From JAATGI01 sp036510675 (GTDB lineage Bacteria > Pseudomonadota > Alphaproteobacteria > ATCC43930 > CGMCC-115725): a DNA stretch of 19,325 nt. Positions 1 to 7,605 of the stretch are shown piece by piece. A program made the position numbers and the translations under genes. The stretch covers positions 1 through 19,325 of the forward strand of contig DATCDN010000034.1 in NCBI GenBank assembly GCA_036510675.1, given 5' to 3'. The notes beneath the pieces were generated by a model, which saw only the letters and a list, made by a program, of their open reading frames with translations, did no database searches and had not been told where the DNA came from. Each line of letters begins with the position of its first letter. The first letter of the stretch is position 1.

Positions 1-94
1 TGACGCCTTGGGTGGCCACGGGTTCTCCCGATCCTCGGATCGACCGATCACCATCTCTTCGTTCTCTTGCAAGCATCCGGCTCGGCGCGACGGG
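1..94 (-). mobile_element. probable right-end flank of the IS110-type element
   Basis: These bases lie immediately downstream of the repaired transposase stop and contain no gene. In IS110-family elements the non-coding end next to the transposase belongs to the element, and in some subgroups it encodes the structured bridge RNA. No element boundary can be fixed, because IS110 elements often lack clear terminal inverted repeats and the sequence is cut at base 1. Confidence 0.4.
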
Positions 95-722
95 CTAGGC
101 CATCGTCGGGCGATGGCGGTAGATGTCGGCGCGCATCATGATGGCCAGGCGATGCGGGCGGTTTTGTTGGCGAGCGCGACGGCCACCAATTTCTTGGGCT
201 CGCGGGCGAGCATGGCAAGCAGCCACGGCGCGGCGCGTCCGGGCTTGGCGGCGCGAATGACCGCCATGGCGCCGGTGACGAGCAGGCGTCGCACGGTCTC
301 ATCGCCGGCGCGCGTGATCACCCCGAGCCGCTGTCGTCCCGCCGTGGAGTGGTCTTTGGGCGTCAAGCCGAGCCAGGCCGCGAAGTGGCGGCCGGAGCGG
401 AACTGGCCCGGATCGGGCACCTTCATCGCCAATGCCGTGGCGCCGATCGGTCCGATGCCGGGGATGGTTGCCAGACGGCGGCTTCGGTCCTCGCCGCGAT
501 GCCATGCCAGCAGCTTGGTCTCGAGGTCGCGAAGCTGCCGCGCGATGGTTGCCAGCTGCTCGGCCAGCCGCGCGAAGATCGCGCGCGCCAGTTCCGGAAC
601 CGCCGCGTTGCCGTCGATGTCAGCCAGCAATTCCGTCACCCGGCCGACGCCCGTCGCCGCGGTCACGCCGAACTCCGCCGCATGTCCTCGAATCGCGTTC
701 GCCAACATCGTCCGCTGCTTGG
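95..722 (-). pseudogene. IS110-family transposase remnant (C-terminal part, frameshifted)
   Basis: The minus-strand reading frame carries the C-terminal half of an IS110-family transposase: a helical linker, then the Transposase_20 region with LATIPGIGPIGATAL, FAAWLGLTPKDHSTAG and the terminal VALANKTARIAW. These residues are seen directly. The frame then hits a stop at 136. Inserting one base between 144 and 145 would continue it as AIMMRADIYRHRPTMA to a TAG at 95-97, the usual end of the family, so a one-base deletion is the likely break. The N-terminal DEDD/RuvC-like catalytic domain (about the first 150 residues) is absent; recognisable similarity starts near 722 with KQRTMLANAIRG. An open frame runs on upstream to 876 but does not look like IS110 protein. 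The element is therefore truncated and inactive as a protein. Its downstream end should lie at or beyond the left edge of the window. Confidence 0.85.
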
Positions 723-864
723 ACGGTCTCCTTCTGCTTGATTGCAAAACAAGCTTGGCACATACGATGCCGTTCGGGGACCGTCCACCCCAACACGAAC
801 TTTTGGTTTTTCGACAGCCGCGACGCGTACGAAGAGGCAAACATAGTCGTGGATGCGCGGGCCA

Positions 865-886
865 CCCCCGGATCACAGTCCGGGGG
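865..886. repeat. perfect hairpin, 8-bp arms
   Basis: CCCCCGGA (865-872) is the exact reverse complement of TCCGGGGG (879-886), with a 6-nt loop (TCACAG). There is no U-tract on either side, so it looks like a dispersed intergenic repeat rather than a terminator. Confidence 0.6.
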
Positions 887-952
887 CGCGCAAAGCGATT
901 AGAGCGAGTCCCGCAAACCTCTTAAGACAACCTCTTTCGCTAAACCGGACAG

Positions 953-983
953 CCGTGGGTCAAGTCGTGGGAGGGACCCACGG
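953..983. repeat. perfect hairpin, 9-bp arms
   Basis: CCGTGGGTC (953-961) pairs exactly with GACCCACGG (975-983) across a 13-nt loop. It sits 17 nt before the next hairpin and belongs to the same repeat-rich stretch. Confidence 0.6.
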
Positions 984-1000
984 TGCAACGGCACGATGGA

Positions 1001-1018
1001 TACCGGCGTTCGCCGGTA
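1001..1018. repeat. short palindromic intergenic repeat (TACCGGCG/CGCCGGTA)
   Basis: TACCGGCG (1001-1008) and CGCCGGTA (1011-1018) form a perfect palindrome. With the flanking 'gatgga' it resembles the dispersed 'gatggatnccggc..gccgg' intergenic repeats of many alphaproteobacteria. The family assignment is from memory of such repeats, not from a search. Confidence 0.6.
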
Positions 1019-1224
1019 AGGGGAAACCGTGTTTCAATTTTGGTATATCAAACATCTAGGGCGCGCTTTCTGCCAGCCCATTCGTCTTGCCCGCGCGTCC
1101 GCCCCGCCGTCTTAAGAAATAAGGTCGGGAATACCGCGCGCGATCCCCTATAAGTTCCTCTAACGACAGAATAACACCAGTATAACGCTGGTTAAATTAA
1201 CCTCTATTCTTAGAGGCGCGGGGA

Positions 1225-2391
1225 TTGGATCAGGCACGGAACAAGCATCGATTCGCCGTGCTCGACGGCTGGCGTGGCGTCGCCGCGCTGGCGGTCGCGG
1301 TTTATCACTTTCACGTCTATTCCCACGTCGCCGGCGCGCGTTTGACTCAGGGCGCCTATCTCTTCGTCGATCTGTTCTTCGTCCTCAGCGGTTTTGTCAT
1401 CTCCTACAGCTATGGCGGCCGGCTAACGCAGGGTAGCGACATCGCCATCTTCATGATCCGGCGCTTCGGCCGCCTCTGGCCGCTCCATGCCGCGACGCTG
1501 CTATTCCTCTTTGTGTTCGAAGGGTTGAAGCTCTATGCCGCCCAGCGCGGCTGGCTCCATCCCGCCCATCCGCCATTCGATCCGGCTGGCTTCGCCACCT
1601 GGACGACCCTGCCCACCAATCTCGTGCTGATGCAGGCGCTGGGCCTCCACGACAATTTAAGTTGGAACGTCCCGGCCTGGAGCATCTGCGTCGAGTTCTG
1701 GACCTATCTGGTGTTCGCGACGCTGTGCTGGTCGGGGCGGCGGTCGCTGACGATCGGCGCCGGCGCCGGCGTCCTATTCGGCTTCCTGATCGTGCTGCTC
1801 GCCGGCAAGGGAATGGATGTCAGCTACGATTACGGCTTCTTCCGCTGTCTCTTCGGCTTCTTCCTTGGCCATTTCGCGTTCCGCCTATGGCAAGGCTGGG
1901 AGGGAAGGCCGCCGCGCTGGCTGGGGCACTGCGAGCTCCCGGCCCTGGCCGCGACGGTGCTGTTCGTCGCCTTTGCCGGCGGCGGCAAGACCGCATCCTT
2001 GTTCGCCCCGCTTCTCTTCGCGCCGGTCGTGCTGGTCTTCGCCGCGGAACAGGGCGCGGTATCCTCTGCGATGCGGGCACAGCCGATCGCGCGGCTCGGC
2101 GCCTGGTCCTATTCCATCTACATGGTGCACGCGCCGATCACGGATATCGTGCAATGGCTGGCGGCGAGCGCGGAGCGGGTGCTGCACGTTCCCTTGCGCG
2201 CGACTTTCGCCGGCTTCGGCGACGTGCCGATCCTGTCGGCCGGCGGCAATCTCTATCTCGGCGACGCCGCCTATCCCGTGTACATCGCCGCCATCCTTCT
2301 GGTGTCGGCGGCGACCTATCGCTGGATCGAGAAGCCCGGCCGGCGCTTCTTCAACGCCGTCGCGATGCGGCGGGTTCTGCCAGCGGAATAG
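1225..2391 (+). CDS. acyltransferase 3 family membrane protein
   Basis: This 388-residue protein is of the acyltransferase-3 (OafA/YrhL-like) family. These are polytopic inner-membrane enzymes that move acyl groups, often acetyl, onto sugars of exopolysaccharide, lipopolysaccharide or similar acceptors. The N-terminus shows the family signature: LDGWRGVAALAVAVYHF (the His is a conserved catalytic/proton-handling position), then LFVDLFFVLSGFVISYSYG and the RRFGRLWPLH motif. About ten hydrophobic segments follow, ending in YRWIEKPGRRFF, which is typical of the family C-terminus. The start is TTG at 1225: an in-frame TAA lies at 1198-1200, no ATG lies between, and GAGG (1213-1216) stands 8 nt upstream. 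No glycan-synthesis genes are adjacent, so the acceptor is unknown. The 3' end overlaps the convergent ABC1 kinase gene by 41 nt. Confidence 0.9.
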   Translation: MDQARNKHRFAVLDGWRGVAALAVAVYHFHVYSHVAGARLTQGAYLFVDLFFVLSGFVISYSYGGRLTQGSDIAIFMIRRFGRLWPLHAATLLFLFVFEGLKLYAAQRGWLHPAHPPFDPAGFATWTTLPTNLVLMQALGLHDNLSWNVPAWSICVEFWTYLVFATLCWSGRRSLTIGAGAGVLFGFLIVLLAGKGMDVSYDYGFFRCLFGFFLGHFAFRLWQGWEGRPPRWLGHCELPALAATVLFVAFAGGGKTASLFAPLLFAPVVLVFAAEQGAVSSAMRAQPIARLGAWSYSIYMVHAPITDIVQWLAASAERVLHVPLRATFAGFGDVPILSAGGNLYLGDAAYPVYIAAILLVSAATYRWIEKPGRRFFNAVAMRRVLPAE

Positions 2392-3715
2392 GGACGCCCG
2401 CCGCCCTAAGGGCCTTGGCCTGGCGTTTCGCCAGCGCGTCGGCATCGAAATCCGCGATCAAATCGTTGAACAGCCGGTGCCAGTTGATCGACGCCCGCAA
2501 ATGCATGAACACCGAGCCGAGGCCCACCGCGGCCCGGTCCATGAACACGAATTCGCGCGGCGGCGTGACCCCGCCCAGCCGCTTCACTTCGCGGTGCACC
2601 TCGGCGGCGACCGCGCGGCCATTGCCGTTATCGCCATCGTCGATGGCGCGGCGGCGATCGTCCAACAGCGGCGCATAGAGAAACCGCGCCCAGCGGTTCA
2701 GGACATCGACCATCTCGCGATCGAGATTCTTGAAGCCCCAATTCTCATAGGCCGAGACCGCGAGATCGCGATCGTCGGTCTCGAAGGCGCGATAGAGATC
2801 GATCACGCCCTTGACGAAACGCGCCGGAAAAATCCGCACGCAGCCAAGGTCGAACAGATTGATGCCGTCATCGGCGCGCACGCTGTAATTGCCGAGATGC
2901 GGGTCGCCATGGATCGCGCCATATTCATAGAATGGCACATACCAGGCGCGGAACATGGCGCGCGCGATGGCATCGCGGCGCTCCTGCGGCGCCTCGGCGA
3001 ATTGCAGCAGCGGCTTGCCGTCGAGCCAGTTCATGGTCAGCAGCCGCCGCGTCGACAATGCCGCCACCGGTTCCGGCACCGTCACCAGTTTCTCGCGGCG
3101 AAGCACGATGCGATAAAAGCGCAAATGCGACGCCTCGCGCGAATAGTCGAGTTCCTCGCGCAGCCGCTCGGCGATTTCGGCGTGGATTTCCTCGGTCGAT
3201 ACCGCGCGATCCCAGCGCTCATACAGCGACAGGATCAGCTTCAATTGTTTCAAATCGGCTTCGACCGCCGACGCCATGTCGGGATATTGCAGCTTGCACG
3301 CCAGCGCCGCCCCATCGACCGACCGTGCGCGATGCACCTGGCCCAGCGAGGCGGCATGCGCCGCCTCGTGCTCGAATTGGGCGAAACGCTTTTCCCAATC
3401 GGGGCCGAGTTCGCCGACCATCCGGCGCCGGACGAAATTCCAGCCCATCGCCGGGGCATCCGATTGCAGCGTCGCAAGCTGACGCGCGTAATCGTCGGGC
3501 AGCGCCTCGGGAATAGTGGCCAGCAACTGCGCCACCTTCATCAGCGGCCCCTTGACCCCGCCCAGCGCCTCGCGCAGATCGTTGGCGTGACGCGCCCGGT
3601 CGAGCGGCATGCCGAGATAGCGCTGGCCCGCCAGCCGCGCCGCCAGCCCGCCCATCGCCGTCGATACCCTGGCGTAGCGCCGCACCCGTCCGGTCAGTGA
3701 ATTGCCATCAGTCAT
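2351..3715 (-). CDS. ABC1/AarF (UbiB-type) atypical kinase family protein
   Basis: This 454-residue protein belongs to the ABC1/ADCK/UbiB atypical-kinase family, whose members act as ATPases/kinases in ubiquinone biosynthesis or membrane-lipid homeostasis. Visible motifs are the family 'KxGQ' position as K60-V-A-Q63 (Gly replaced by Ala), the Ala-rich loop AAHAASLGQVHRA (about 118-130), an invariant Lys in ACKLQYP (K141), EELDY (187-191), the catalytic HGDPHLGN (269-276) and the metal-binding FDLGCVR (D289). No clear C-terminal transmembrane hairpin like that of E. coli UbiB is seen, so it may be a soluble relative rather than the true UbiB. Its ATG (3713-3715) overlaps the stop of the RelE-like gene by one base (TGATG), implying translational coupling. 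It ends convergently inside the acyltransferase gene. Family call is firm; physiological role is not. Confidence 0.9.
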   Translation of the reverse strand: MTDGNSLTGRVRRYARVSTAMGGLAARLAGQRYLGMPLDRARHANDLREALGGVKGPLMKVAQLLATIPEALPDDYARQLATLQSDAPAMGWNFVRRRMVGELGPDWEKRFAQFEHEAAHAASLGQVHRARSVDGAALACKLQYPDMASAVEADLKQLKLILSLYERWDRAVSTEEIHAEIAERLREELDYSREASHLRFYRIVLRREKLVTVPEPVAALSTRRLLTMNWLDGKPLLQFAEAPQERRDAIARAMFRAWYVPFYEYGAIHGDPHLGNYSVRADDGINLFDLGCVRIFPARFVKGVIDLYRAFETDDRDLAVSAYENWGFKNLDREMVDVLNRWARFLYAPLLDDRRRAIDDGDNGNGRAVAAEVHREVKRLGGVTPPREFVFMDRAAVGLGSVFMHLRASINWHRLFNDLIADFDADALAKRQAKALRAAGVPIPLAEPAASRRR

Positions 3716-3987
3716 CAGGGCCGCCGATAGACATCGCCGCGATGCCCCAGGCGTACCATCAGCACCCGCACCGCATCATCGTCGATCGCGCAGATGACCC
3801 GGTAGTCGCCGACGCGATAGCGCCATAAATTTCCCAAGGGACCCGTCAATGCTTTCCCCGCGCTTCGCGGATCGGCAAGCGGCGCGACGCGCGTATCCAT
3901 ATAGTCAAGCACGCGCCTGGCGATTTGGCGATCGAGCCGGCGGAGCTGATTAGTCGCGGTGTCGCCATAGTCAATCGTCCAGGCCAA
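3715..3987 (-). CDS. RelE/ParE-family toxin
   Basis: This 90-residue protein has the compact RelE/ParE fold pattern: MAWTIDYGDTATNQLRRLD, the helix QIARRVLDYMDTRV, LTGPLGNLWRYRVGDYRVICAI, and the C-terminal LMVRLGHRGDVYRR. The terminal 'R-GHR-D-VY' motif is typical of RelE-type mRNA-interfering toxins that act on the ribosome, which favours RelE over the gyrase-poisoning ParE type. The start is TTG at 3987 and overlaps the antitoxin end by 17 nt, the usual coupling in such pairs. No downstream ATG fits the expected N-terminus. The stop overlaps the ABC1-kinase start. As in related pairs, transcription is expected to be repressed by the antitoxin-toxin complex. Confidence 0.88.
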   Translation of the reverse strand: MAWTIDYGDTATNQLRRLDRQIARRVLDYMDTRVAPLADPRSAGKALTGPLGNLWRYRVGDYRVICAIDDDAVRVLMVRLGHRGDVYRRP

Positions 3988-4198
3988 GGTCGTGCCTTAC
4001 CTCGGCCGCCGGGCGGGTCTTTTCCTCGCCATCGCGAACGCGCTTCAGCGCGTCGATGCCAAAATAATAGTCTTCGACATCGTCCAGGCCGCGTTCCACG
4101 ATTTCGCGCAGAAAATAATCTTTGTCGCGTTGCGTTTCGGCGGCCAACCGTTCAAGGCGTCGTTCGAACTCCGGCGCGAGAGAAATCGATATTGTCAT
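3971..4198 (-). CDS. RelB/ribbon-helix-helix-type antitoxin
   Basis: This 75-residue protein is upstream of and overlapping the RelE-like toxin. Its N-terminus, MTISISLAPEFERRLERLA, fits a ribbon-helix-helix DNA-binding strand and helix. RDKDYFLREIVERGLDDVEDYYFG continues the pattern common to RelB-like partners of RelE toxins, and the acidic C-terminal tail (DGEEKTRPAAEVRHDLGLDD) would wrap the toxin. A GTG at 4204 lies in frame, but ATG at 4198 is preferred because GAGG stands 5 nt ahead of it. The role is to neutralise the toxin and autorepress the operon. The pair lies between oligoendopeptidase and kinase genes on the same strand. Confidence 0.82.
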   Translation of the reverse strand: MTISISLAPEFERRLERLAAETQRDKDYFLREIVERGLDDVEDYYFGIDALKRVRDGEEKTRPAAEVRHDLGLDD

Positions 4199-4251
4199 GA
4201 GCACCTCGAAAGCTGCGGCGACAGGCTAACGCAATTGGGGCCATATCGCCA

Positions 4252-6045
4252 TCATTCCAGCGCTTCGAGCTGGTCGATGAAGCCGGAGATCATGTCGAGC
4301 CCACGCTTCCAGAAAGTCGGATCGGAGGCGTCGAGGCCGAACGGCGCCAGCAGCTCCTTGTGGCGCTTGGTGCCGCCCGCGCGCAGCAGGTCGAGATATT
4401 TTTCGGCGAAGCCGGGCGCCGCCCCTTGATAGACGGCATAAAGCGAATTCACCAGGCAATCGCCGAACGCATACGCATAGACATAGAACGGCGTATGGAT
4501 GAAATGCGGAATATAGGTCCAATAGTGGCGATATTCGTCCTCGAACCGGATCGCGGGGCCGAGGCTTTCGGCCTGGATGTCGAGCCAGATTTGCCCGATG
4601 CGCTCCGCCGACAATTCGCCCTCGCGGCGCTCGTCGTGGACGCGGCGCTCGAACTCGACGAACGCCACCTGCCGCACCACCGTGTTGAGCATGTCCTCTA
4701 CCTTCGCGGCGATCATGAATTTCCGCCGCGCGGGGTCGGACTCCGCCTTGAGGATCGACTGGAAGGTCAGCATTTCGCCGAACACCGACGCGGTCTCGGC
4801 CAGCGTCAGCGGCGTGTCGGACATCAGCGCGCCTTGCGGCCCCGCCAGCACCTGATGCACGCCGTGTCCCAGCTCATGCGCCAGGGTCATCACATCGCGA
4901 ATCTTGCCCTGATAATTCAGCAACAGGTAGGGATGCGCGCTTGGCACCGTCGGATGCGCGAAGGCACCCGGCGACTTTCCCGGGCGCGCCGGCGCGTCGA
5001 TCCAGCGCGACGTGAAAAACCGCCGCCCCACCGCCGCCATGTCAGGCGAGAACGCGGCATAGGCGTCAAGCACGATCTTCTCGGCATCGGGCCACGGGAT
5101 GGTCCGGTCCTGGTCATCGGGCAGCGGCGCGTTGCGGTCCCAATAAGGCAACACCTCGACCCCGAACCATTTCGCCTTCAGCCGGTAATAGCGATGCGAC
5201 AGAGTGGGATAGGATTGGCGCACCGCCGCGATCAGCGCGTCGACCACCTCGTCCTCGACGAAATTGGCGAGATTGCGCGATGAGATCGGCCGCGCGAAAT
5301 GGCGCCAGCGATCCTCAATCTCCTTGTCCTTGGCCAGCGTGTTGGTGATCTGGGCGAATACCCGAACATTCTCGCCGAACACCTTGCCGATGGCCTTCGC
5401 CGCGCGCTCGCGCACCGTGGCGTCGGTATCGGACAGGAGATGGAGGGCCTCGGCGCTGGTCAATTTCTTGCCGCCGATGGGAAAGCGCAAGGCCGCCGAG
5501 GTCTCATCGAACAGGCGCTGCCACGCCGCCGCCCCGGTCACCGATTTTTCATGCAGCAGCTTTTCCAGCTCGTCTGATAATTGATGCGGGCGAAACGCGC
5601 GTACATCGCGCAGCCAGGGCCGATAGTGTGCCAATTCGGCGCTGTGCATCCTCTCCTCGAGGCTGGATTCATCGATCCTATTAAGCTCCAAGGTAAAGAA
5701 AAGCAGCGCTGTTGATACCGTGTTGATACGCTCTTGCATATTCTGGAAGAACCGCCCGCGGGTCGAATCTTCCATGTTCGCGGCGTAATAAAGCGAGGCG
5801 TAGGACATGACCCGCCCGACCGCGTCACTCAGCATTTCATAGGCGCGGATCGCGGCGCCGAGCTCATCCCCCGGCAACGCGGCGAGCTTGCCGGCATACC
5901 GGTCGCGAAAGGCGCTGGCATCGGCGGCGGCGCGGTCGAGATCGGATTTAAGCGCGGGCGCGTCGGGGCCGGCATAGAGATCGCCCAGATCCCATTCCGG
6001 CAATTGGCCTAAATCCTTGTTTTTCGCCGCCTTGCTTCGCGCCAT
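4252..6045 (-). CDS. pepF: M3 family oligoendopeptidase F-type peptidase
   Basis: This 597-residue cytoplasmic zinc metallopeptidase is of the M3B/oligoendopeptidase F (PepF) group, which cleaves short peptides. It contains TLAHELGHGVHQ with the HEXXH zinc motif at H390-E391-L-G-H394 and the downstream helix LAETASVFGEML that supplies the glutamate ligand. The N-terminal helical half (EWDLGDLYAG, YASLYYAANMED) and the C-terminal YAYAFGDCLVNSLYAVYQ also match the family, and the length is as expected for PepF (about 600). The start is ATG at 6045 with AGGAG 6 nt upstream. It lies 58 nt downstream of the desaturase gene and 53 nt upstream of the antitoxin, all on one strand, so it may be cotranscribed. 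No signal peptide is seen. Confidence 0.93.
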   Translation of the reverse strand: MARSKAAKNKDLGQLPEWDLGDLYAGPDAPALKSDLDRAAADASAFRDRYAGKLAALPGDELGAAIRAYEMLSDAVGRVMSYASLYYAANMEDSTRGRFFQNMQERINTVSTALLFFTLELNRIDESSLEERMHSAELAHYRPWLRDVRAFRPHQLSDELEKLLHEKSVTGAAAWQRLFDETSAALRFPIGGKKLTSAEALHLLSDTDATVRERAAKAIGKVFGENVRVFAQITNTLAKDKEIEDRWRHFARPISSRNLANFVEDEVVDALIAAVRQSYPTLSHRYYRLKAKWFGVEVLPYWDRNAPLPDDQDRTIPWPDAEKIVLDAYAAFSPDMAAVGRRFFTSRWIDAPARPGKSPGAFAHPTVPSAHPYLLLNYQGKIRDVMTLAHELGHGVHQVLAGPQGALMSDTPLTLAETASVFGEMLTFQSILKAESDPARRKFMIAAKVEDMLNTVVRQVAFVEFERRVHDERREGELSAERIGQIWLDIQAESLGPAIRFEDEYRHYWTYIPHFIHTPFYVYAYAFGDCLVNSLYAVYQGAAPGFAEKYLDLLRAGGTKRHKELLAPFGLDASDPTFWKRGLDMISGFIDQLEALE

Positions 6046-6103
6046 GCCGAGCTCCTGTGTTGCCCCTTAGATAGGGCTTTGGAGCGTCCGGCGCCAGCGC
6101 GCC

Positions 6104-7147
6104 TCAGGCGATTTGAGCCGCCAGGGCGGCGGCGGTCGGGTTGCCGGCGAAGTCGCACCACGCGCCCAAATCGTAATCGTAGAGCTTGCAGGCGCGCATC
6201 GTGGCGAGGAGATAGCGCGGCGAAAAATCCTCGACCAGAGCCCGCTCGCCCAGCAATTCATTGAGCCGCGCCTGCGCCGCCGCCAAGCGATAGAGCGGAA
6301 TGCGCGGCTGAATATGGTGCGCCGGGTGTTCCATGATGTGATGCGAGACGAGGCCGTACCAGCGCGGCACGCGCAGATGCACGGTAACGTCCTCGTCACG
6401 GGCGGCACCGCGCCACGCCGCCTCGGACGCGAACCACGGGGCGCGGCGGCTGGTATGCTGAAGATAGGTCGTCGCGCCCATCATCATGTTCCAGATCAGG
6501 AACGGCACGACGACGCCAAGCATGATCGCGGTGATACCGCCCGCCCAAAACAGCAGCGCGGTCAGCGCCGCCAGATAGAGGCACGGCAGCGCGAAATCCC
6601 GCCCCGCCGCGCCGCGAGCGACCCCCGGCACATCCGCGCGCGGGAAGAATTTGTCGCGCCACCAGCGTTCGACCAGATAATAGGGCGCGAAGCCCAACGG
6701 CGATCGGTACAGCCGCTCCACCAGGCGGCGCCCCGGCGACAGCGCGTGAAATTCCGCAGGGCTGAGCGGCGACCAGGAATTGGCGCCCTTCACATTGGGG
6801 TGCCGATGGTGCTGGCGATTATGCACCGCTACCCACAGGCTGTAATTATGCAGCGAGGGCAAAAACGCCACGCGCGCAATCATGGCATTGGCGCGCGCGC
6901 CAGCCATATAGGCGCCATGGGCCGAATCATGGCCGATCACGAACAAGGAAGGAATCGCCGCGCCCGCGACGATGGCGGCAAGCCCGCGCAGCCCTAGCGG
7001 CGCCGCGCCGACGCCGGTGAGGGAGACAGCGCCCACATAGACCGCGAGCGTGACCAGGAACAGCGCCCAGGCAAGGCCCCGCGACGGCGCGACGTATGGC
7101 AGCAACGCCTGGCGTAATGCTTTCGGATTCGCAGTTTCTAAACTCAT
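6104..7147 (-). CDS. membrane fatty acid desaturase family protein
   Basis: This 347-residue integral membrane di-iron enzyme is of the fatty acid desaturase superfamily. All three histidine boxes are present: H73-DSA-H77, H109-NRQ-HH114 and H274-PA-HH278, plus a supporting His in TYLQHT (about 231). These bind two irons that insert double bonds into acyl chains, or hydroxylate, in the inner membrane. Hydrophobic segments flank the boxes (about 26-48, 55-72, 188-203 and 206-224). A TTG at 7156 is in frame, but ATG at 7147 is taken as start; neither has a strong ribosome binding site. The box pattern resembles acyl-lipid delta-12/omega-type desaturases, but related hydroxylases and ketolases share the layout, so the substrate is not assigned. 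An upstream gap of about 80 nt separates it from the VOC gene. Confidence 0.88.
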   Translation of the reverse strand: MSLETANPKALRQALLPYVAPSRGLAWALFLVTLAVYVGAVSLTGVGAAPLGLRGLAAIVAGAAIPSLFVIGHDSAHGAYMAGARANAMIARVAFLPSLHNYSLWVAVHNRQHHRHPNVKGANSWSPLSPAEFHALSPGRRLVERLYRSPLGFAPYYLVERWWRDKFFPRADVPGVARGAAGRDFALPCLYLAALTALLFWAGGITAIMLGVVVPFLIWNMMMGATTYLQHTSRRAPWFASEAAWRGAARDEDVTVHLRVPRWYGLVSHHIMEHPAHHIQPRIPLYRLAAAQARLNELLGERALVEDFSPRYLLATMRACKLYDYDLGAWCDFAGNPTAAALAAQIA

Positions 7148-7229
7148 ATTTTGCAATGAGTTAAGATAGTTAACGGAGATTCGAGTTTAGCGCCTGCCGG
7201 GCGTGGCATCAAGCCGCTAGCGAATGAAT

Positions 7230-7589
7230 TTACTTCGCCGACGCCTTCGCGAAAAACTGGATGATATTGCCGTCAGGGTCGCGGCTGGTGAGGGTGCTAC
7301 CGTGGCCGCCCATGTCGCGGGTCGCGAGGATCGGCGCGCCCGCGCCTTCAAGCGCCGTGCGGGCGGCGGCGAGATCATCGACCTCGAACACCACCACGGT
7401 GCGCGACGCGGCGGCGGCGCCCGCCTCCTCCGGCGAGCCGAGGGCGAAGCGCGCGCCTTGAGCGTCAAGTTGCGCCCATTTGTCGCCGTCCTGAAACTTC
7501 ATCTTCATGCCCAGGAGATCACGATAAAAGCTCAATGACCGGGTCATATCGGATGTCACCTGATAAACATTTTGTATCTTTACCTGCAT
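7230..7589 (-). CDS. VOC (glyoxalase/bleomycin-resistance/dioxygenase) family protein
   Basis: This protein of about 119 residues has one vicinal-oxygen-chelate fold, made of two beta-alpha-beta-beta-beta units. Visible landmarks are IQNVYQVTSDMTRSLSFYRDLLGM (first unit), VVVFEVDDLAAARTALEGAG (second-unit helix) and the near-universal SRDPDGNIIQFF at the end. The residues where many members bind metal (first-strand His, last-strand Glu) appear as Gln (YQV, IIQFF), so metal binding is uncertain and the activity is not assigned. Two ATGs stand side by side (7592 and 7589); the second is chosen because GGAGG (7596-7600) is 6 nt from it and only 3 nt from the first. It is probably the third gene of the monooxygenase-hydrolase operon, with a strong hairpin just before it. 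Confidence 0.85.
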   Translation of the reverse strand: MQVKIQNVYQVTSDMTRSLSFYRDLLGMKMKFQDGDKWAQLDAQGARFALGSPEEAGAAAASRTVVVFEVDDLAAARTALEGAGAPILATRDMGGHGSTLTSRDPDGNIIQFFAKASAK

Positions 7590-7605
7590 CATTTACCTCC
7601 AAATG

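Larger units (their letters stand above)
723..1224. other. gene-poor region with hairpin repeats upstream of the acyltransferase
   Basis: About 500 nt have no convincing gene. The stretch holds the junction where IS110 similarity is lost, three perfect hairpins (listed separately) and an AT-richer tail (about 1105-1212) that is the likely promoter region of the downstream acyltransferase. In that tail ACCAG (1176-1180) and CTGGT (1188-1192) form a short inverted repeat, and CCTCTA/TAGAGG (1201-1206/1211-1216) forms a small hairpin that overlaps the probable ribosome binding site. Short open frames here translate repeat DNA (for example WIPAFAGKGK) and are not credible genes. Confidence 0.6.

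Noticed and set aside
723..876. Upstream continuation of the transposase frame as a real N-terminus
   Set aside because: The translated residues do not resemble the DEDD catalytic domain and are Arg/Cys-rich; the frame is open by chance.
853..1059. Short plus-strand open frame containing WIPAFAGKGKP
   Set aside because: It is a translation of the palindromic intergenic repeat at 1001-1018, not a gene.
1817..3700. Very long plus-strand open frame (627 codons) opposite the ABC1 kinase gene
   Set aside because: It is Arg/His/Ala-rich without any domain and lies antisense to a clearly conserved kinase and over the acyltransferase end; a typical GC-rich shadow frame.
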